DNA of 64,000 bases from Sphingomonas sp. Root720 (lineage in GTDB: Bacteria; Pseudomonadota; Alphaproteobacteria; Sphingomonadales; Sphingomonadaceae), in contig NZ_LMID01000010.1 in the NCBI RefSeq assembly GCF_001428605.1, forward strand, positions 124,001-188,000. The letters run 5' to 3'. The notes under the pieces are model-generated. The model did not search any database, had not been told where the DNA came from, and saw nothing but the letters and a program-made list of their open reading frames with translations. How positions within the stretch are numbered: position 1 is the first letter of the stretch; every line of letters begins with the position of its first letter. Shown here piece after piece: positions 8,998-18,418 of the stretch. The position numbers were made by a program, and so were the translations under genes.

Positions 8998-9528
8998 TTA
9001 CTTGCCCAGCTTGTCCTGCAGCGCCTTCAATGCCGCGAACGGGCCGGTCGCGACCTCGTCCTCCGACAGCACCCCGGCCTCGCGCAGCACCGTGTCGGCG
9101 TCGGGCGCGCGCGGGAAGGGATCGAGGCTCAGCGCCAGCGTCTCGGCCACCGCCTCGCCCAGATCGATCATGCCGCCGCTATAGTCGATCGTGTCCCAGT
9201 CCTCAGGCGCCAGTTCGATCTCGGTGCCTTCCTCGACCTCGCCCTCCGGTACGAAGCGCAGGCTGAAACCCTCCTCGATCGTCGCGGGCACCGGCGCACC
9301 GCTGGCGACGCAGGCCTGCTCGGCCGAAGCGCGCAACCGTCCCTCGGCGAGGACCGCCTCACCCTCGCGGTGCAGTTCGGCCTCGGCCGACAACGCCGCC
9401 AACGACACCAGGCCGAAGCGCCTCGCCAGCGCCGCACGCTCGGCTTCGTCCGCCTCGATCGCGATCGTGCGCTTGCCCTCTCCCAGCGTGTCGATCCGCA
9501 CGGGCCGTGAGAATTCCGGGACCGTCAT
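8998..9528 (-). CDS. DUF177/YceD family protein
   Basis: A 176-residue acidic protein matching the YceD (DUF177) family: an N-terminal EFSRPVRIDTL segment, a Cys in SAEQACVASGAPVP, and the conserved C-terminal region with DLGEAVAETLALSLDPFPRAP. In plants and bacteria the family is linked to 23S rRNA or ribosomal protein bL32 metabolism; its activity is unsettled. The ATG at 9528 overlaps the stop of the upstream bc1 chaperone gene by four bases (ATGA), so they form one operon. Confidence 0.88.
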   Translation of the reverse strand: MTVPEFSRPVRIDTLGEGKRTIAIEADEAERAALARRFGLVSLAALSAEAELHREGEAVLAEGRLRASAEQACVASGAPVPATIEEGFSLRFVPEGEVEEGTEIELAPEDWDTIDYSGGMIDLGEAVAETLALSLDPFPRAPDADTVLREAGVLSEDEVATGPFAALKALQDKLGK

Positions 9529-10046
9529 CGCAGCTTGCCCGCCAGCAGGCCGGCCCACGGCATGACCTTCAACTCCGCCGCGATGCGTTGCAGGCGTTCG
9601 GCAGCCAGCACCGGCTTCGCTTCCCGGCCCGGTTCGCCGCGCCAGAGATTGCGGACCAGCGCCTCCGCGAGCGCGGTCCGATCGTCGATCGCGTCGCGAT
9701 AGGCCGACAGGCGCCCGCCCATCGCCGCGACCATCTTGCCCAGATGCTTGCCGACGATGACATCGCCGATGCCGAGCTGACGGACCTGGCCCTCCATGTC
9801 GTCGATGAAGACCTCGGTGAGCAGCGCGCTGGAGGCCCGCCCCGCATTGCCTTCCGCATCGATGCGGACGAGGACGAGCGACAGGATCGCCGCCACCATG
9901 TCGAACCGGCCATCAAGCGTGTCGGGCACACCGGCCTCCGCATACCACATCGGATCGCGCGCCTCGGCGACGATCGCGCCGTAGAGCGGAACCAGTTCCT
10001 CGCGCGGATCGGGGCCGAAGCCGAACAGGGTCTTGAGAAATTTCAC
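9525..10046 (-). CDS. Ubiquinol-cytochrome c chaperone family protein (Cbp3-like)
   Basis: A 173-residue protein resembling the Cbp3/UQCC1 domain: YGAIVAEARDPMWYAEAGVPDTLDGRFDM at residues 23-51 and a later MEGQVRQLGIGDVIVGKHLGKM block containing the conserved D-x-R/G-D-x-x-V-G-K-x-x-G pattern. In mitochondria Cbp3 assists cytochrome b synthesis and bc1 complex assembly; alphaproteobacterial homologues are presumed to do likewise. It is translationally coupled to yceD downstream and divergent from bamE. Confidence 0.88.
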   Translation of the reverse strand: MKFLKTLFGFGPDPREELVPLYGAIVAEARDPMWYAEAGVPDTLDGRFDMVAAILSLVLVRIDAEGNAGRASSALLTEVFIDDMEGQVRQLGIGDVIVGKHLGKMVAAMGGRLSAYRDAIDDRTALAEALVRNLWRGEPGREAKPVLAAERLQRIAAELKVMPWAGLLAGKLR

Positions 10047-10192
10047 GCTTATCTTCCTTCACCCGTTCAGCGGGGATCAAGCGCCGCCCTCTATACCGTG
10101 CGCGGGCATCTTGCCACTGGGCGGGTCCCGCGCATATTGAGGCGGTTCGCGCCGGTCGCAAGGGCGCCCTTTCGTGTTTCAAGGAGAAGTCG

Positions 10193-10675
10193 ATGCCCCG
10201 GACCCTGCTGCGATCGGCGGCCATCGCCGGAACGATCGCGATTCTGGGCCTGACGGCCGGCTGTGCCCGCATCCGCGACCATAAGGGCTATGTCGTCGAC
10301 TCGACCCTGATCAACACGGTCGCCCCCGGCGTCGACAACCGCGAATCGGTCGAGAAGACGCTCGGTCGTCCGAGCTTCGCCGGTCAGTTCGACGATGATC
10401 GTACCTGGTATTATGTCGCTCGCGACACCCGCCAGGTCGGCTACCGCACCCCCAAGCCGGTCGCGCAGACGGTGCTTGCGGTCAAGTTCGACGCGAAAGG
10501 CAATGTCACCTCGGTCGAACGGAGCGGCCTCGAAAAGGTCGCACAGGTCTCGCTCTACGGCGAGAAGACCCCGACCCTGGGCAGCAAGCGCGGCTTCTTC
10601 CGCGAACTGTTCGGCAATATCGGCCGGGTCGGCTCGGTCGGTCAGTCGGGCGGCACGGCCGACAATCCGAATTAA
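10193..10675 (+). CDS. bamE: Outer membrane protein assembly factor BamE
   Basis: A 160-residue lipoprotein with a type II signal ending LTAGC (Cys24) and the SmpA/OmlA domain: HKGYVVDSTLINTVAPGVDNRESVEKTLGRPS followed by DDRTWYYVARDT. BamE is a small lipoprotein of the BAM complex that inserts beta-barrel proteins into the outer membrane. A good ribosome-binding site (AAGGAG) precedes the ATG at 10193. The protein is longer at its C-terminus than the E. coli form, as is common in alphaproteobacteria. It is convergent with gpsA across a strong hairpin. Confidence 0.93.
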   Translation: MPRTLLRSAAIAGTIAILGLTAGCARIRDHKGYVVDSTLINTVAPGVDNRESVEKTLGRPSFAGQFDDDRTWYYVARDTRQVGYRTPKPVAQTVLAVKFDAKGNVTSVERSGLEKVAQVSLYGEKTPTLGSKRGFFRELFGNIGRVGSVGQSGGTADNPN

Positions 10676-10697
10676 GGCTGCGCCTTAATCGGTATTT

Positions 10698-10740
10698 GTT
10701 TTTGCCTCAGGCACCGGGTGCCTGAGGGCGAAACAAAAAC
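10698..10740. terminator. Hairpin between convergent bamE and gpsA
   Basis: A perfect 10-bp stem, CCTCAGGCAC (10705-10714) with GTGCCTGAGG (10718-10727), has a 3-base loop. Outer arms GTTTTTG (10698-10704) and CAAAAAC (10734-10740) can extend the stem across a small bulge. It begins directly after the gpsA stop. Neither strand shows a classic U-run directly after the inner stem, because the T-rich arm lies inside the extended stem. It probably limits transcription in both directions. Confidence 0.6.
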
Positions 10741-11736
10741 TTACAGCCCCTCCTGCTTCAGCGGTCGCGCCAGCAGCGCGCTCACCACCTGGTCCACCGT
10801 CGCCCGCCCCGCCAGCAACGCGCAGACCGCATCGACGATCGGCATGTCGACGCCTGCCGCCCGCGCGGCTTCGGCAAGGACGGGAGCGGTCGTCGCGCCT
10901 TCCGCCACGGTGCGGCGGTCGCGCAGCAGCTCGGTGGCGGGCACCCCCTCGCCCAACCCCTTGCCGAGCGAGAAATTGCGCGAGCTGATCGACGAGCAGG
11001 TGAGCACGAGGTCGCCGAGACCCGACAGCCCGCCCAGCGTCTCCGCCCGGGCGCCGCGCGCCATGCCGAAGCGGGTCATCTCCGCGAAACCGCGGCTGAT
11101 CAGCGCTGCGCGGGCGTTCTGGCCTAGCCCGGCGCCCTCGACCACGCCGCAGGCGATCGCCAGCACATTCTTGACCGCGCCGCCGATCTCGGCCCCCACC
11201 ACGTCCTGCGACAGATAGGGACGGAAACCCGGACGCCGCAGCCGCTCGGCAAGAGCGAGGCCGACGGCCTCGTCGGCACAGGCCAGCGTGATCGCGGTCG
11301 GCCGGCCGGCCGCGACCTCGTGCGCGAAGGTCGGACCCGACAGCACCGCGATTGGCGCGCCGGGGGCGGCGTCGGCGGCGACCTCCGACATCAGCCGGCG
11401 GGTACCGGCCTCGATTCCCTTGGCGCACAGGACGAGCGGCACGTCATGACGCGGCAGCTGCGCCAGCACCGAACCGAGGAACTGGGCGGGCACCACCACC
11501 ACCAGCGCATCGCACCCGGCCAGCGCGGCGAGGTCGCCGGTAGCGCGGATGCTCTCGCTGAGCGGCAGCACCGGCAGGAAGACCGGGTTGTTGTGCGTGT
11601 CGTTGATCGCGGTGACCACCTCCGGTTCCCGCGCCCAGAGCAGCACGTCGGAGCCGTCGCTGGCGATCACCTGCGCCATCGCGGTGCCCCAGGCGCCGCC
11701 GCCGACCACGCCCAGTGTCTGGAGCTTCATCATCAT
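10741..11736 (-). CDS. gpsA: Glycerol-3-phosphate dehydrogenase [NAD(P)+]
   Basis: A 331-residue protein with an N-terminal Rossmann motif [11 protein letters not shown] (residues 9-19), the LCAKGIE and [10 protein letters not shown] segments, and the helical catalytic region with [16 protein letters not shown] (catalytic Lys) and [12 protein letters not shown]. GpsA reduces dihydroxyacetone phosphate to sn-glycerol 3-phosphate for phospholipid synthesis. Three ATGs occur in a row at the start; the first at 11736 overlaps the tsaD stop by four bases, indicating coupling. Confidence 0.95.
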   Translation of the reverse strand: MMMKLQTLGVVGGGAWGTAMAQVIASDGSDVLLWAREPEVVTAINDTHNNPVFLPVLPLSESIRATGDLAALAGCDALVVVVPAQFLGSVLAQLPRHDVPLVLCAKGIEAGTRRLMSEVAADAAPGAPIAVLSGPTFAHEVAAGRPTAITLACADEAVGLALAERLRRPGFRPYLSQDVVGAEIGGAVKNVLAIACGVVEGAGLGQNARAALISRGFAEMTRFGMARGARAETLGGLSGLGDLVLTCSSISSRNFSLGKGLGEGVPATELLRDRRTVAEGATTAPVLAEAARAAGVDMPIVDAVCALLAGRATVDQVVSALLARPLKQEGL

Positions 11737-12776
11737 GCCTTCACTCCGGCGCCGCGCGCCTTTTCAGCGTTGGGATCGAGCGGCCATCGCGCCCGCGCCG
11801 GTACGTCCATATCGTCGATCAACCCGGCCGCGAAACGCTCGGCGCCCGCCCACGCGATCATCGCGCCATTGTCGGTGCACAGCCACAGCGGCGGGGCCGA
11901 GAAAGCCAGCCCGTTCTCCACCGCCAGCACCCCCAGCGCGGTACGGATCGCCTGGTTGGCGGCGACTCCGCCCGCGACGACCAGCGCGGTAGCCCCGTCG
12001 GCGACGCCGATGGCGATACGGGTGCGATCGACCAGGCAGTCGACCACCGCCTGCTGGAATGACGCGGCGATGTCCTCGGGCCGGTGAACGCCCGCGTCGC
12101 GGGCGCGCAGCACCGCGCTCTTGAGCCCCGCGAATGAGAAATGCGGTTCGCCGCTGCCCACCAGCGGACGCGGAAGCCGCACCACCTTGGGATCGCCCTC
12201 CAGGGCCGCGCGCTCGACCGCCGGGCCGCCGGGAAAGCCCAGCCCCAGCAGCTTGGCGGTCTTGTCGAACGCCTCGCCCGCGGCGTCGTCGATCGTGGTG
12301 GCGAGCCGGCGGTAATCGCCGACGCCGCGCACCAGCAGCAACTGGCAATGGCCGCCCGAGACGAGCAGCAGCAGATAGGGAAAGGCCAGGTCGCGGTCGG
12401 CGAGGCGCGGCGACAGCGCATGGCCCTCCAGGTGGTTGACCGCGATCAACGGCTTGCCGACGGCATGGGCGAGCGCCTTGCCCGTCATCAGCCCGACCAT
12501 CACCCCGCCGATCAGCCCGGGGCCCGCGGTCGCCGCGATCGCATCGACATCGGCCAGGGTGACGCCGGCATCGGCCAGCGCACCTTCGACGAGCGGCACC
12601 GCCATCTCGACATGCGCGCGGGCCGCCAGTTCGGGGACGACTCCGCCGAACGGCCGATGCGCCTCTTCCTGCCCGGCGAGGCGATGCGCCAACACGCGAC
12701 CGTCGCTGGTTACCAGCGCGGCGGCGGTCTCGTCGCAGCTTGATTCGATACCGAGGATCAGGGCCATGCGCCGCAT
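11733..12776 (-). CDS. tsaD: tRNA N6-adenosine threonylcarbamoyltransferase TsaD
   Basis: A 347-residue ASKHA-fold protein with [12 protein letters not shown] (residues 9-20), the metal-binding HLEGH (His115, His119) and VSGGHCQL, the family hallmarks. TsaD transfers threonylcarbamoyl to A37 of tRNAs that read ANN codons, acting with TsaB and TsaE. An internal ATG at residue 4 (12767) gives the more usual N-terminus [14 protein letters not shown] and may be the true start. It is followed by gpsA in an overlapping operon, a conserved alphaproteobacterial arrangement, and is divergent from a membrane protein gene. Confidence 0.95.
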   Translation of the reverse strand: MRRMALILGIESSCDETAAALVTSDGRVLAHRLAGQEEAHRPFGGVVPELAARAHVEMAVPLVEGALADAGVTLADVDAIAATAGPGLIGGVMVGLMTGKALAHAVGKPLIAVNHLEGHALSPRLADRDLAFPYLLLLVSGGHCQLLLVRGVGDYRRLATTIDDAAGEAFDKTAKLLGLGFPGGPAVERAALEGDPKVVRLPRPLVGSGEPHFSFAGLKSAVLRARDAGVHRPEDIAASFQQAVVDCLVDRTRIAIGVADGATALVVAGGVAANQAIRTALGVLAVENGLAFSAPPLWLCTDNGAMIAWAGAERFAAGLIDDMDVPARARWPLDPNAEKARGAGVKA

Positions 12777-12826
12777 CTAGGGTATCGGATGCGGAATGTT
12801 AACCTCGGCCGGCTAGCGCGGCGATC

Positions 12827-14368
12827 ATGGTTGCGATCGTCCTCGCCCCCAGTCCCGATGCGGCGATCGCATCGCCACGCCCGGCCCTAATCGCCCGGCG
12901 TGTGCCGGCGGCCGTGCTGCTCGGCATCGTGGTCGGCTGGCTGGCACTCGACCTCTTGATGCTCTGCCGCTTCGTCGGGCTGGCCCAGCCGCTGGTCTAT
13001 GCGGGCTGGGCGATGCTGAGCGCCGGGCTGTTCTGGCTGCTCACCCTGCCGCGCCGCCGTGACCTCCATGCCGGGCCGACCGTCGGCACGCTGCTCGCTT
13101 GCGTGGGCGTTGCGGTGGCGCTGCTGTTGCTCGGCGGCGAGGGGCGGTTCTTCTATGCCAATGTCGACTGGCAGGTCCGCGACGCGGTGCTGCGCGACAT
13201 GACGGTCAATCCCTGGCCCTTCGCCTACGCGTCGGGCGATCTGCTGCGCGCGCCGATCGGCATGTATCTGGTGCCCGCTCTCGCCGGCAAGCTGTGGGGA
13301 CAGGCCGGTGCCGACCTTGTCCTGCTCGGTCAGAACGGGCTGCTGCTCGGCCTGCTGTTCGCGATCGGCGCGACCCTGTTCGCGGACCGACGCAAGCGGT
13401 TGATCGCGCTGGCCGTCTTCCTCGCCTTCAGCGGTCTCGACATCCTCGGCCAGGTCAAGGTTGGGCATGCCGCCCTTCTGGTCCCCACCGCGCATCTCGA
13501 AGGCTGGGGCCCGACCCAGTTCTCCTCGACGATCACGCTGGCCTTCTGGGTGCCGCAACATGCGATCGCGGGCTGGATCGGCGCGCTCGGCTTCCTGCTC
13601 TGGCGGGTCGACCGGCTCGGGCTCGGTTCGCTGCTGATGCTGCCGCCGATGACCGCGCTCTGGTCGCCGCTCGCAGCGATCGGGGCGATGCCCTTCATCC
13701 TCCACGCCGTCTGGACCGAGCTGCGGCGCCGCCGGATCACGCTCGCCGACATCGCCCTGCCTGCCTGCGCGACGGCGATCGCGCTGCCGGCGCTCGCCTA
13801 TCTCGCGGCGGCGGGCGAAGCCGTCGGCGCGCGATTTTTCCCGATCCGGCCCGACGTCTATCTGGTCTTCCTGACGATCGAGCTCTTCCCATGGCTGCTG
13901 ATCGCCTTTGCCGGACGGCGCGCGCGGTTCGGCGGTCCGGTACTCGCCATCGCCACGGGATCGCTGCTGGCCATGCCGCTGATCCAGGTCGGCTGGTGGA
14001 TCGACTTCGCGATGCGCGCTTCGATCCCGGCGCTTTCCATCCTCGCCCTCCATCTCGCCGATGGGCTTGGCGGCACCTGGGCCTTGTCGGCGCGGCGCAG
14101 GGCCGCGCTCGTCCTGCTCCTCGCGCTCGGGAGCGTCACCGGCCTGACCGAGATCGCCCGCGCACTGACCTTCCCGGTTTCGCCGCCGCCGCGCTGCGGC
14201 TTCTCGCGCGCCTGGGACGAGAGTTTCTCGGCCTTTCCGAAAGGCAGCTACCTGGCCCCGCTCGCCGGGGTGCCGACCGTCATCCGGCCCGTGGCCCCGG
14301 CCCGCGCCCGGCCCGATGCCACGGCCGACTGCTTCCCCACCGGCTGGCCCAAGCCACCGCTGTTCTGA
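12827..14368 (+). CDS. Polytopic membrane protein of unknown function
   Basis: A 513-residue, very hydrophobic protein with about ten or more predicted membrane segments (for example VPAAVLLGIVVGWLALDLLM near residue 30 and TLLACVGVAVALLLLGG near 90) and short charged loops. I recognise no family motif. The layout (an aromatic-rich loop after TM3 with YANVDWQVRDAVLRDM) is reminiscent of GT-C type membrane proteins that act on lipid-linked sugars, but the catalytic acidic motif is not clear. It sits between tsaD and a MATE exporter, 63 bases upstream of the latter on the same strand. Confidence 0.6.
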   Translation: MVAIVLAPSPDAAIASPRPALIARRVPAAVLLGIVVGWLALDLLMLCRFVGLAQPLVYAGWAMLSAGLFWLLTLPRRRDLHAGPTVGTLLACVGVAVALLLLGGEGRFFYANVDWQVRDAVLRDMTVNPWPFAYASGDLLRAPIGMYLVPALAGKLWGQAGADLVLLGQNGLLLGLLFAIGATLFADRRKRLIALAVFLAFSGLDILGQVKVGHAALLVPTAHLEGWGPTQFSSTITLAFWVPQHAIAGWIGALGFLLWRVDRLGLGSLLMLPPMTALWSPLAAIGAMPFILHAVWTELRRRRITLADIALPACATAIALPALAYLAAAGEAVGARFFPIRPDVYLVFLTIELFPWLLIAFAGRRARFGGPVLAIATGSLLAMPLIQVGWWIDFAMRASIPALSILALHLADGLGGTWALSARRRAALVLLLALGSVTGLTEIARALTFPVSPPPRCGFSRAWDESFSAFPKGSYLAPLAGVPTVIRPVAPARARPDATADCFPTGWPKPPLF

Positions 14369-14431
14369 TCGCCTGGCGCGGTCATCCGGGCGGGGTGGCC
14401 TCGGCTGCCCCCGGCGGCTAAGGACGCCGCC

Positions 14432-15817
14432 ATGGACCATGATGGGAATCCCGAGACGCCCTGGCGTACGGAGGCGCAGGCGCTGCTGTCGCTCGCTCTG
14501 CCGCTGGTCCTCGGCAACCTCGGCTGGTCGGCGATCGCGGCGACCGACCTGCTCCTGCTCGGTCGGCTCGGCCCCGACGCGGTCGCGGCGGGATCGCTGG
14601 CGCTGAACCTCCATCAGGCCTTCCTGGTGTTCGGCATCGGCCTGACGACCGCCGCCTCCCCGCTGATCGCCAGCGAGCGCGGGCGCCGGCTCCATTCGGT
14701 ACGAGACATCCGCCGCACCGTGCGCCAGACGATCTGGGCGGCGGCGATGTTCTGCCTGCCCGCCTGGGCCGTGCTGTGGCACAGCGAGGCGATCCTCGTT
14801 CTGCTGGGGCAGGATCCCGAGCTGTCCGCACAGGCGGCGCAGCTTGTCCAGAGCCTGCAATGGGGCCTGCTTCCCTATTTCGTCTTCCTCGTCCTGCGGA
14901 ACTATGTCTCGGCGCTCGAGCGGCCGATGTGGGGCGTGATCGTGACCCTCGCGACAGTGCCGTTCAATGCGCTGGCGGGCTATGTGCTGATCTTCGGCCA
15001 TCTCGGTTTCCCGGCGATGGGGCTGCACGGTGCCGGGCTCGCCGGCCTGCTCACTTCGATCTTCATGGGGCTGGGCATGGCTCTGGTCGTCAGCCTTCAC
15101 CGCGTCTTCCGCCGCTATCGTCTGTTCGGCCGCTTCTGGGTGCCCGACTGGCCGCGACTCCAGACGGTGTGGAAGATCGGCCTGCCGATCGCGATCACCG
15201 TGGGATGCGAGGTCACCGTGTTCAACGCGGCGGTGTTCCTGATGGGCCTGATCGGTCGCGCGCCGCTCGCCGCCCATGCCGTCGCCGTCCAGATCGCCGC
15301 GCTATGCTTCATGGTGCCGATGGGGATCGGTCAGGCGGCCACGGTGCGGGTCGGCTATGCCCATGGCCGCCGCGACCGGGCCGCAATCGGCCGTGCCGGC
15401 TGGCTCGCCCTCGGCGTCGGCACCGCGTTCGCGGCCTGCACGGCGACGCTGCTGATCAGCGCGCCGCGCTTCCTGATCGGCGGCTTCATCGATGTCGACC
15501 TGCCCGCCAACGCCCAGGTCGTCGATTTCGCCGTCTCCTTCCTGGCGATCGCCGCCCTCTTCCAGCTGGTCGACGCCGCGCAGGCGATCGGCGCGGGCGC
15601 CTTGCGCGGGCTGCAGGACACGCGCGTGCCGATGATCTTCGCTGCGATGGGCTATTGGGTGATCGGCATCGGCACCGGCATCCTGCTCGCTTTCCCGATG
15701 AAGATGGACGGCGTCGGCATCTGGCTGGGCCTTGCCACCGGCCTCGGCGTCGTCGCGGTCATGCTCGTCTGGCGCTGGTCGCGCCGCGAACGGCTGGGCC
15801 TCGTTCCAGCCGCCTGA
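14432..15817 (+). CDS. MATE family efflux transporter (NorM-like)
   Basis: A 461-residue, 12-TM protein of MATE length. The N-terminal half starts with LSLALPLVLGNLGWSAIAATDLLLLGRLG, typical of MATE TM1-TM2, and the second half repeats the arrangement (KIGLPIAITVGCEVTVFNAAVF). MATE transporters expel cationic drugs or metabolites using Na+ or H+ gradients. The substrate is unknown. It ends 50 bases before hemC on the same strand. Confidence 0.88.
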   Translation: MDHDGNPETPWRTEAQALLSLALPLVLGNLGWSAIAATDLLLLGRLGPDAVAAGSLALNLHQAFLVFGIGLTTAASPLIASERGRRLHSVRDIRRTVRQTIWAAAMFCLPAWAVLWHSEAILVLLGQDPELSAQAAQLVQSLQWGLLPYFVFLVLRNYVSALERPMWGVIVTLATVPFNALAGYVLIFGHLGFPAMGLHGAGLAGLLTSIFMGLGMALVVSLHRVFRRYRLFGRFWVPDWPRLQTVWKIGLPIAITVGCEVTVFNAAVFLMGLIGRAPLAAHAVAVQIAALCFMVPMGIGQAATVRVGYAHGRRDRAAIGRAGWLALGVGTAFAACTATLLISAPRFLIGGFIDVDLPANAQVVDFAVSFLAIAALFQLVDAAQAIGAGALRGLQDTRVPMIFAAMGYWVIGIGTGILLAFPMKMDGVGIWLGLATGLGVVAVMLVWRWSRRERLGLVPAA

Positions 15818-15867
15818 CGGCAAAGCGGCTTTTGCTTGCCTCCCTCCTTCTCTATTGAGACGCCGAT

Positions 15868-16794
15868 ATGACCGTTTCCCTTTCCCGTCCCCTCCGCCTC
15901 GGCACACGCGGCTCGCCGCTCGCGCTGACCCAGGCCCGCATGGTGATCGCCGCACTTCGAGCCGCCCATGGCTGGGACGAGGATGCCGTCGAGATCGTCG
16001 CGATCAAGACCAGCGGCGACCGCATCCAGGATCGCGCGCTGGCCGACGTCGGCGGCAAGGCGTTGTGGACCAAGGAGCTCGACCGCGCGCTGATCGACGG
16101 CGAGATCGATTTCGCGGTCCATTCGATGAAGGACGTCGAGACGATTCGCCCGGCAGAGATCGTCATCGCCGCGATGCTGCCCCGCGCCGACGTGCGTGAC
16201 CGGTTGATCGGCGCGGCCTCGCTGGCCGCGCTACCGCCCGGCGCCCGGGTCGGTACCTCCTCGCCGCGCCGCTCGGCGCAGGTGCGGCGCGCGCGCCCCG
16301 ATGCCGCGATCGTGCTGTTCCGCGGCAATGTCGACACCCGCCTCGGCAAGCTGGCGGCAGGCGAGGCCGAGGCGACGCTGCTCGCCGGCGCCGGCCTGCT
16401 CCGGCTCGGCCGCGACGAGGTCGGCCATCCGGTGCCGGTCGAGGAGATGCTGCCCGCCCCGGCCCAGGGCGCGGTCGGGATCGAGACGCTGGCGACGCGC
16501 GAGGATATCCGCGCGCTGCTCGGCGCGATCGATGACGGCCAGACCAACGCCTGCGTGTCGGCCGAGCGCGCGTTGCTCGCGGCCCTCGGTGCCGATTGCC
16601 GCTCGCCGGTGGGGGCGCTTGCCGTCCGTTCCGGCGCGGGGCTGCTGCTGCGCGCCGAGATCCTGACCGAGGACGGGAGCGAATGCCGCGCGGGCGAGGC
16701 GCTGCTGCTCCGCACCGGGGATGCCGCCGCGCTCGCCCACCGGCTGCTCGAAAGCGCCTCGCCCCGCCTCCGTGCGCTGTTCGCCGGCGCATGA
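15868..16794 (+). CDS. hemC: Hydroxymethylbilane synthase (porphobilinogen deaminase)
   Basis: A 308-residue protein with GTRGSPLALTQA (12-23), DFAVHSMKDV with Asp81 (catalytic Asp), VGTSSPRRSAQ (128-138) and a Cys in GADCRSPVGA (Cys244) that carries the dipyrromethane cofactor. It condenses four porphobilinogen molecules to preuroporphyrinogen in tetrapyrrole synthesis. The stop overlaps the start of hemD by four bases, so both are coupled. Confidence 0.96.
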   Translation: MTVSLSRPLRLGTRGSPLALTQARMVIAALRAAHGWDEDAVEIVAIKTSGDRIQDRALADVGGKALWTKELDRALIDGEIDFAVHSMKDVETIRPAEIVIAAMLPRADVRDRLIGAASLAALPPGARVGTSSPRRSAQVRRARPDAAIVLFRGNVDTRLGKLAAGEAEATLLAGAGLLRLGRDEVGHPVPVEEMLPAPAQGAVGIETLATREDIRALLGAIDDGQTNACVSAERALLAALGADCRSPVGALAVRSGAGLLLRAEILTEDGSECRAGEALLLRTGDAAALAHRLLESASPRLRALFAGA

Positions 16795-17480
16795 GCCGCG
16801 CCCCCCTCCTGATCCTGCGCCCCGAGCCGGGCGCGAGCATGACCGCCAAGCGCGCCTTCGACCAGGGCTGGCGGCCGATCGTCTCGCCGATCTTCCGGAT
16901 CGAGCCGATCGCCTGGGGATCGCCGCCCGCCACCGACTATGACGCGCTGTTCGTCACCAGCGCCAACGCCGTGCGCCAGGCCGGCAAGGCGGTAACGCCC
17001 TATGCCGTGATCCCCGCCTATGCGGTGGGCGACGCCACCGCCCGCGCCCTCAAGGCGGCGGGCTTTACCGATATCCGTACAGGTCGCGGCGACGCCGCGA
17101 TGATGCTCGAGGCCGCCGCCGAGAACGGCGTTGCCCGCGCGCTGCATCTGGCCGGCGAGGATTATCGCGACGTGGGCCACGACGCGATCGCGATCGACCG
17201 GCGCATCGTCTATCGCAGCGCCGCGATCGACAGGTTCGGGGAAAAGGCGCTGGCCGCCCTGCGCGAGGGCGGCGGCGCGGTGCTGCTCCATTCGGGCCGG
17301 GCCGCCGAACATTTTGGCCGACTGTGCGACGAGGCCAAGATCGCCCGCCGCCATGTCCGGATAGCCGCTCTGGCCCCCGCCGTGCTGGCCGCCGCTGGCA
17401 CCGGTTGGCGGGCAGAAATCGCTGCCGACAAGCCCGATGACGCGGCGCTGCTGGCGGCGGCGGCGCGGCTGTGTCAATAA
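16791..17480 (+). CDS. hemD: Uroporphyrinogen-III synthase
   Basis: A 229-residue protein with the loosely conserved two-domain HemD pattern: LLILRPEPGASMTAKRA at the N-terminus, ALFVTSANAVRQ near residue 50, and ALREGGGAVLLHSGRAAEHF in the second domain. It cyclises preuroporphyrinogen with inversion of ring D. Assignment rests both on these segments and on its coupling (ATGA overlap) to hemC. The ATG at 16791 is selected over an upstream GTG/ATG extension that would lie antisense-like within hemC. Confidence 0.9.
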   Translation: MSRAPLLILRPEPGASMTAKRAFDQGWRPIVSPIFRIEPIAWGSPPATDYDALFVTSANAVRQAGKAVTPYAVIPAYAVGDATARALKAAGFTDIRTGRGDAAMMLEAAAENGVARALHLAGEDYRDVGHDAIAIDRRIVYRSAAIDRFGEKALAALREGGGAVLLHSGRAAEHFGRLCDEAKIARRHVRIAALAPAVLAAAGTGWRAEIAADKPDDAALLAAAARLCQ

Positions 17481-17511
17481 GACGGGCAGAGCAGGAGTAG
17501 AGACGAACCCC

Positions 17512-18366
17512 ATGCCCGACCCCGCCCCCGATCGCTCTGGCGCCTATGGCGCACGCCGCCGGTCCATATTGCCGATCCTGCTGACGTTGATCGTCGCGCT
17601 GCTGATCGGCATGGGGGCGATGGCGTGGCTGTTCAACCGCTTCGATCAGGTCGCCGAGATCGTCAAGCCGACCGTCCCGGTCATCGTCCCGCCCTCGCCC
17701 GAACGGCGTCCCGCGCTGGTCAACATCGCGCCGCCGCCTGCCGCCGACATCGTCCAGACGATCGTCGACCAGCGGATCGACCGCATCGAGGAGAAGGTCG
17801 ACGACATCGACGAGCGCACCGCCGCCGCCACCAGCGAGGCACACCGCGCCGAGAGGCTGCTGATCGCCTTCGCCGCGCGCCGCGCGATCGATCGGGGGGC
17901 GCCGCTCGGCTATCTCGAGGCGGTGCTGCGCGAACGCTTCGGTCGCACCGAGCCGCAGGCGGTAGCCACCGTGATCAGCGCCGGCCGCCAGCCGGTGACG
18001 ATCGGCGAGCTGCGCGACGGGCTGGAAGCCCTGGGCCCGCGCCTGTCGTCCGCCGCGGACGATGCCGGCTGGTGGGAATCCTTCCGCCGCGAGATGGCCG
18101 ACCTGGTGGTCATCCGCCGCGCCGACGTCATCTCGAACGCACCGGTCGACCGCTTCGCCCGCGCGCGGAACGACCTGGCCGCCGGCCATGTCGATGCCGC
18201 CCTGATCGAGGTCGCCCGCCTGCCCAACCGCAGGATCGCCACCGATTGGATCGCGGAAGCCCGCCGCTACGTCCAGGCCCGCGTTGCGCTCGACCGGATC
18301 GAAAGCGCCGCGTTGCTCGAGCCTGCGCCGGCGGTGGTGGCGGAACAGGCTTCAACGGCGCCCTAG
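17512..18366 (+). CDS. Mitofilin/Mic60-like inner-membrane protein
   Basis: A 284-residue protein with a short N-terminal cytoplasmic segment, one membrane helix (about residues 18-40, ILPILLTLIVALLIGMGAMAWLF), a proline-rich then coiled-coil-prone linker with DQRIDRIEEKVDDIDERT, and a C-terminal helical domain. In alphaproteobacteria, genes after hemC-hemD encode Mic60 homologues that shape intracytoplasmic membranes, and the architecture (TM, coiled coil, C-terminal mitofilin region) fits, though this one is short. HemX-like proteins are the alternative. Position 31 bases after hemD supports co-transcription. Confidence 0.7.
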   Translation: MPDPAPDRSGAYGARRRSILPILLTLIVALLIGMGAMAWLFNRFDQVAEIVKPTVPVIVPPSPERRPALVNIAPPPAADIVQTIVDQRIDRIEEKVDDIDERTAAATSEAHRAERLLIAFAARRAIDRGAPLGYLEAVLRERFGRTEPQAVATVISAGRQPVTIGELRDGLEALGPRLSSAADDAGWWESFRREMADLVVIRRADVISNAPVDRFARARNDLAAGHVDAALIEVARLPNRRIATDWIAEARRYVQARVALDRIESAALLEPAPAVVAEQASTAP

Positions 18367-18370
18367 TCCA

Positions 18371-18402
18371 TTCCGTCATGCCGGCGCAGGCCGGCACGAC
18401 GT
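18371..18402. repeat. Interspersed palindromic element, short copy
   Basis: TGCCGG (18379-18384) and CCGGCA (18391-18396) form an inverted repeat preceded by TTCCGTCA. It belongs to the same family of GTCATGCC-type palindromes found at 24.1 kb and 37.0 kb in this window. It lies between the convergent mitofilin-like and DUF1674 genes, where it can also act as a transcript-end hairpin. Confidence 0.55.
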
Positions 18403-18418
18403 GGTCGGGCCGTGGCCC

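Noticed and set aside
10698-10740. Hairpin at 10.7 kb considered as a small RNA
   Set aside because: No promoter or separate start is visible and it lies directly between two convergent stops, which fits a terminator-like role better.
12887-15277. Minus-strand frame of about 796 codons across two membrane protein genes
   Set aside because: The composition is Arg/Gly/Glu-rich without folds, and the plus-strand frames encode clear membrane proteins including a MATE exporter.
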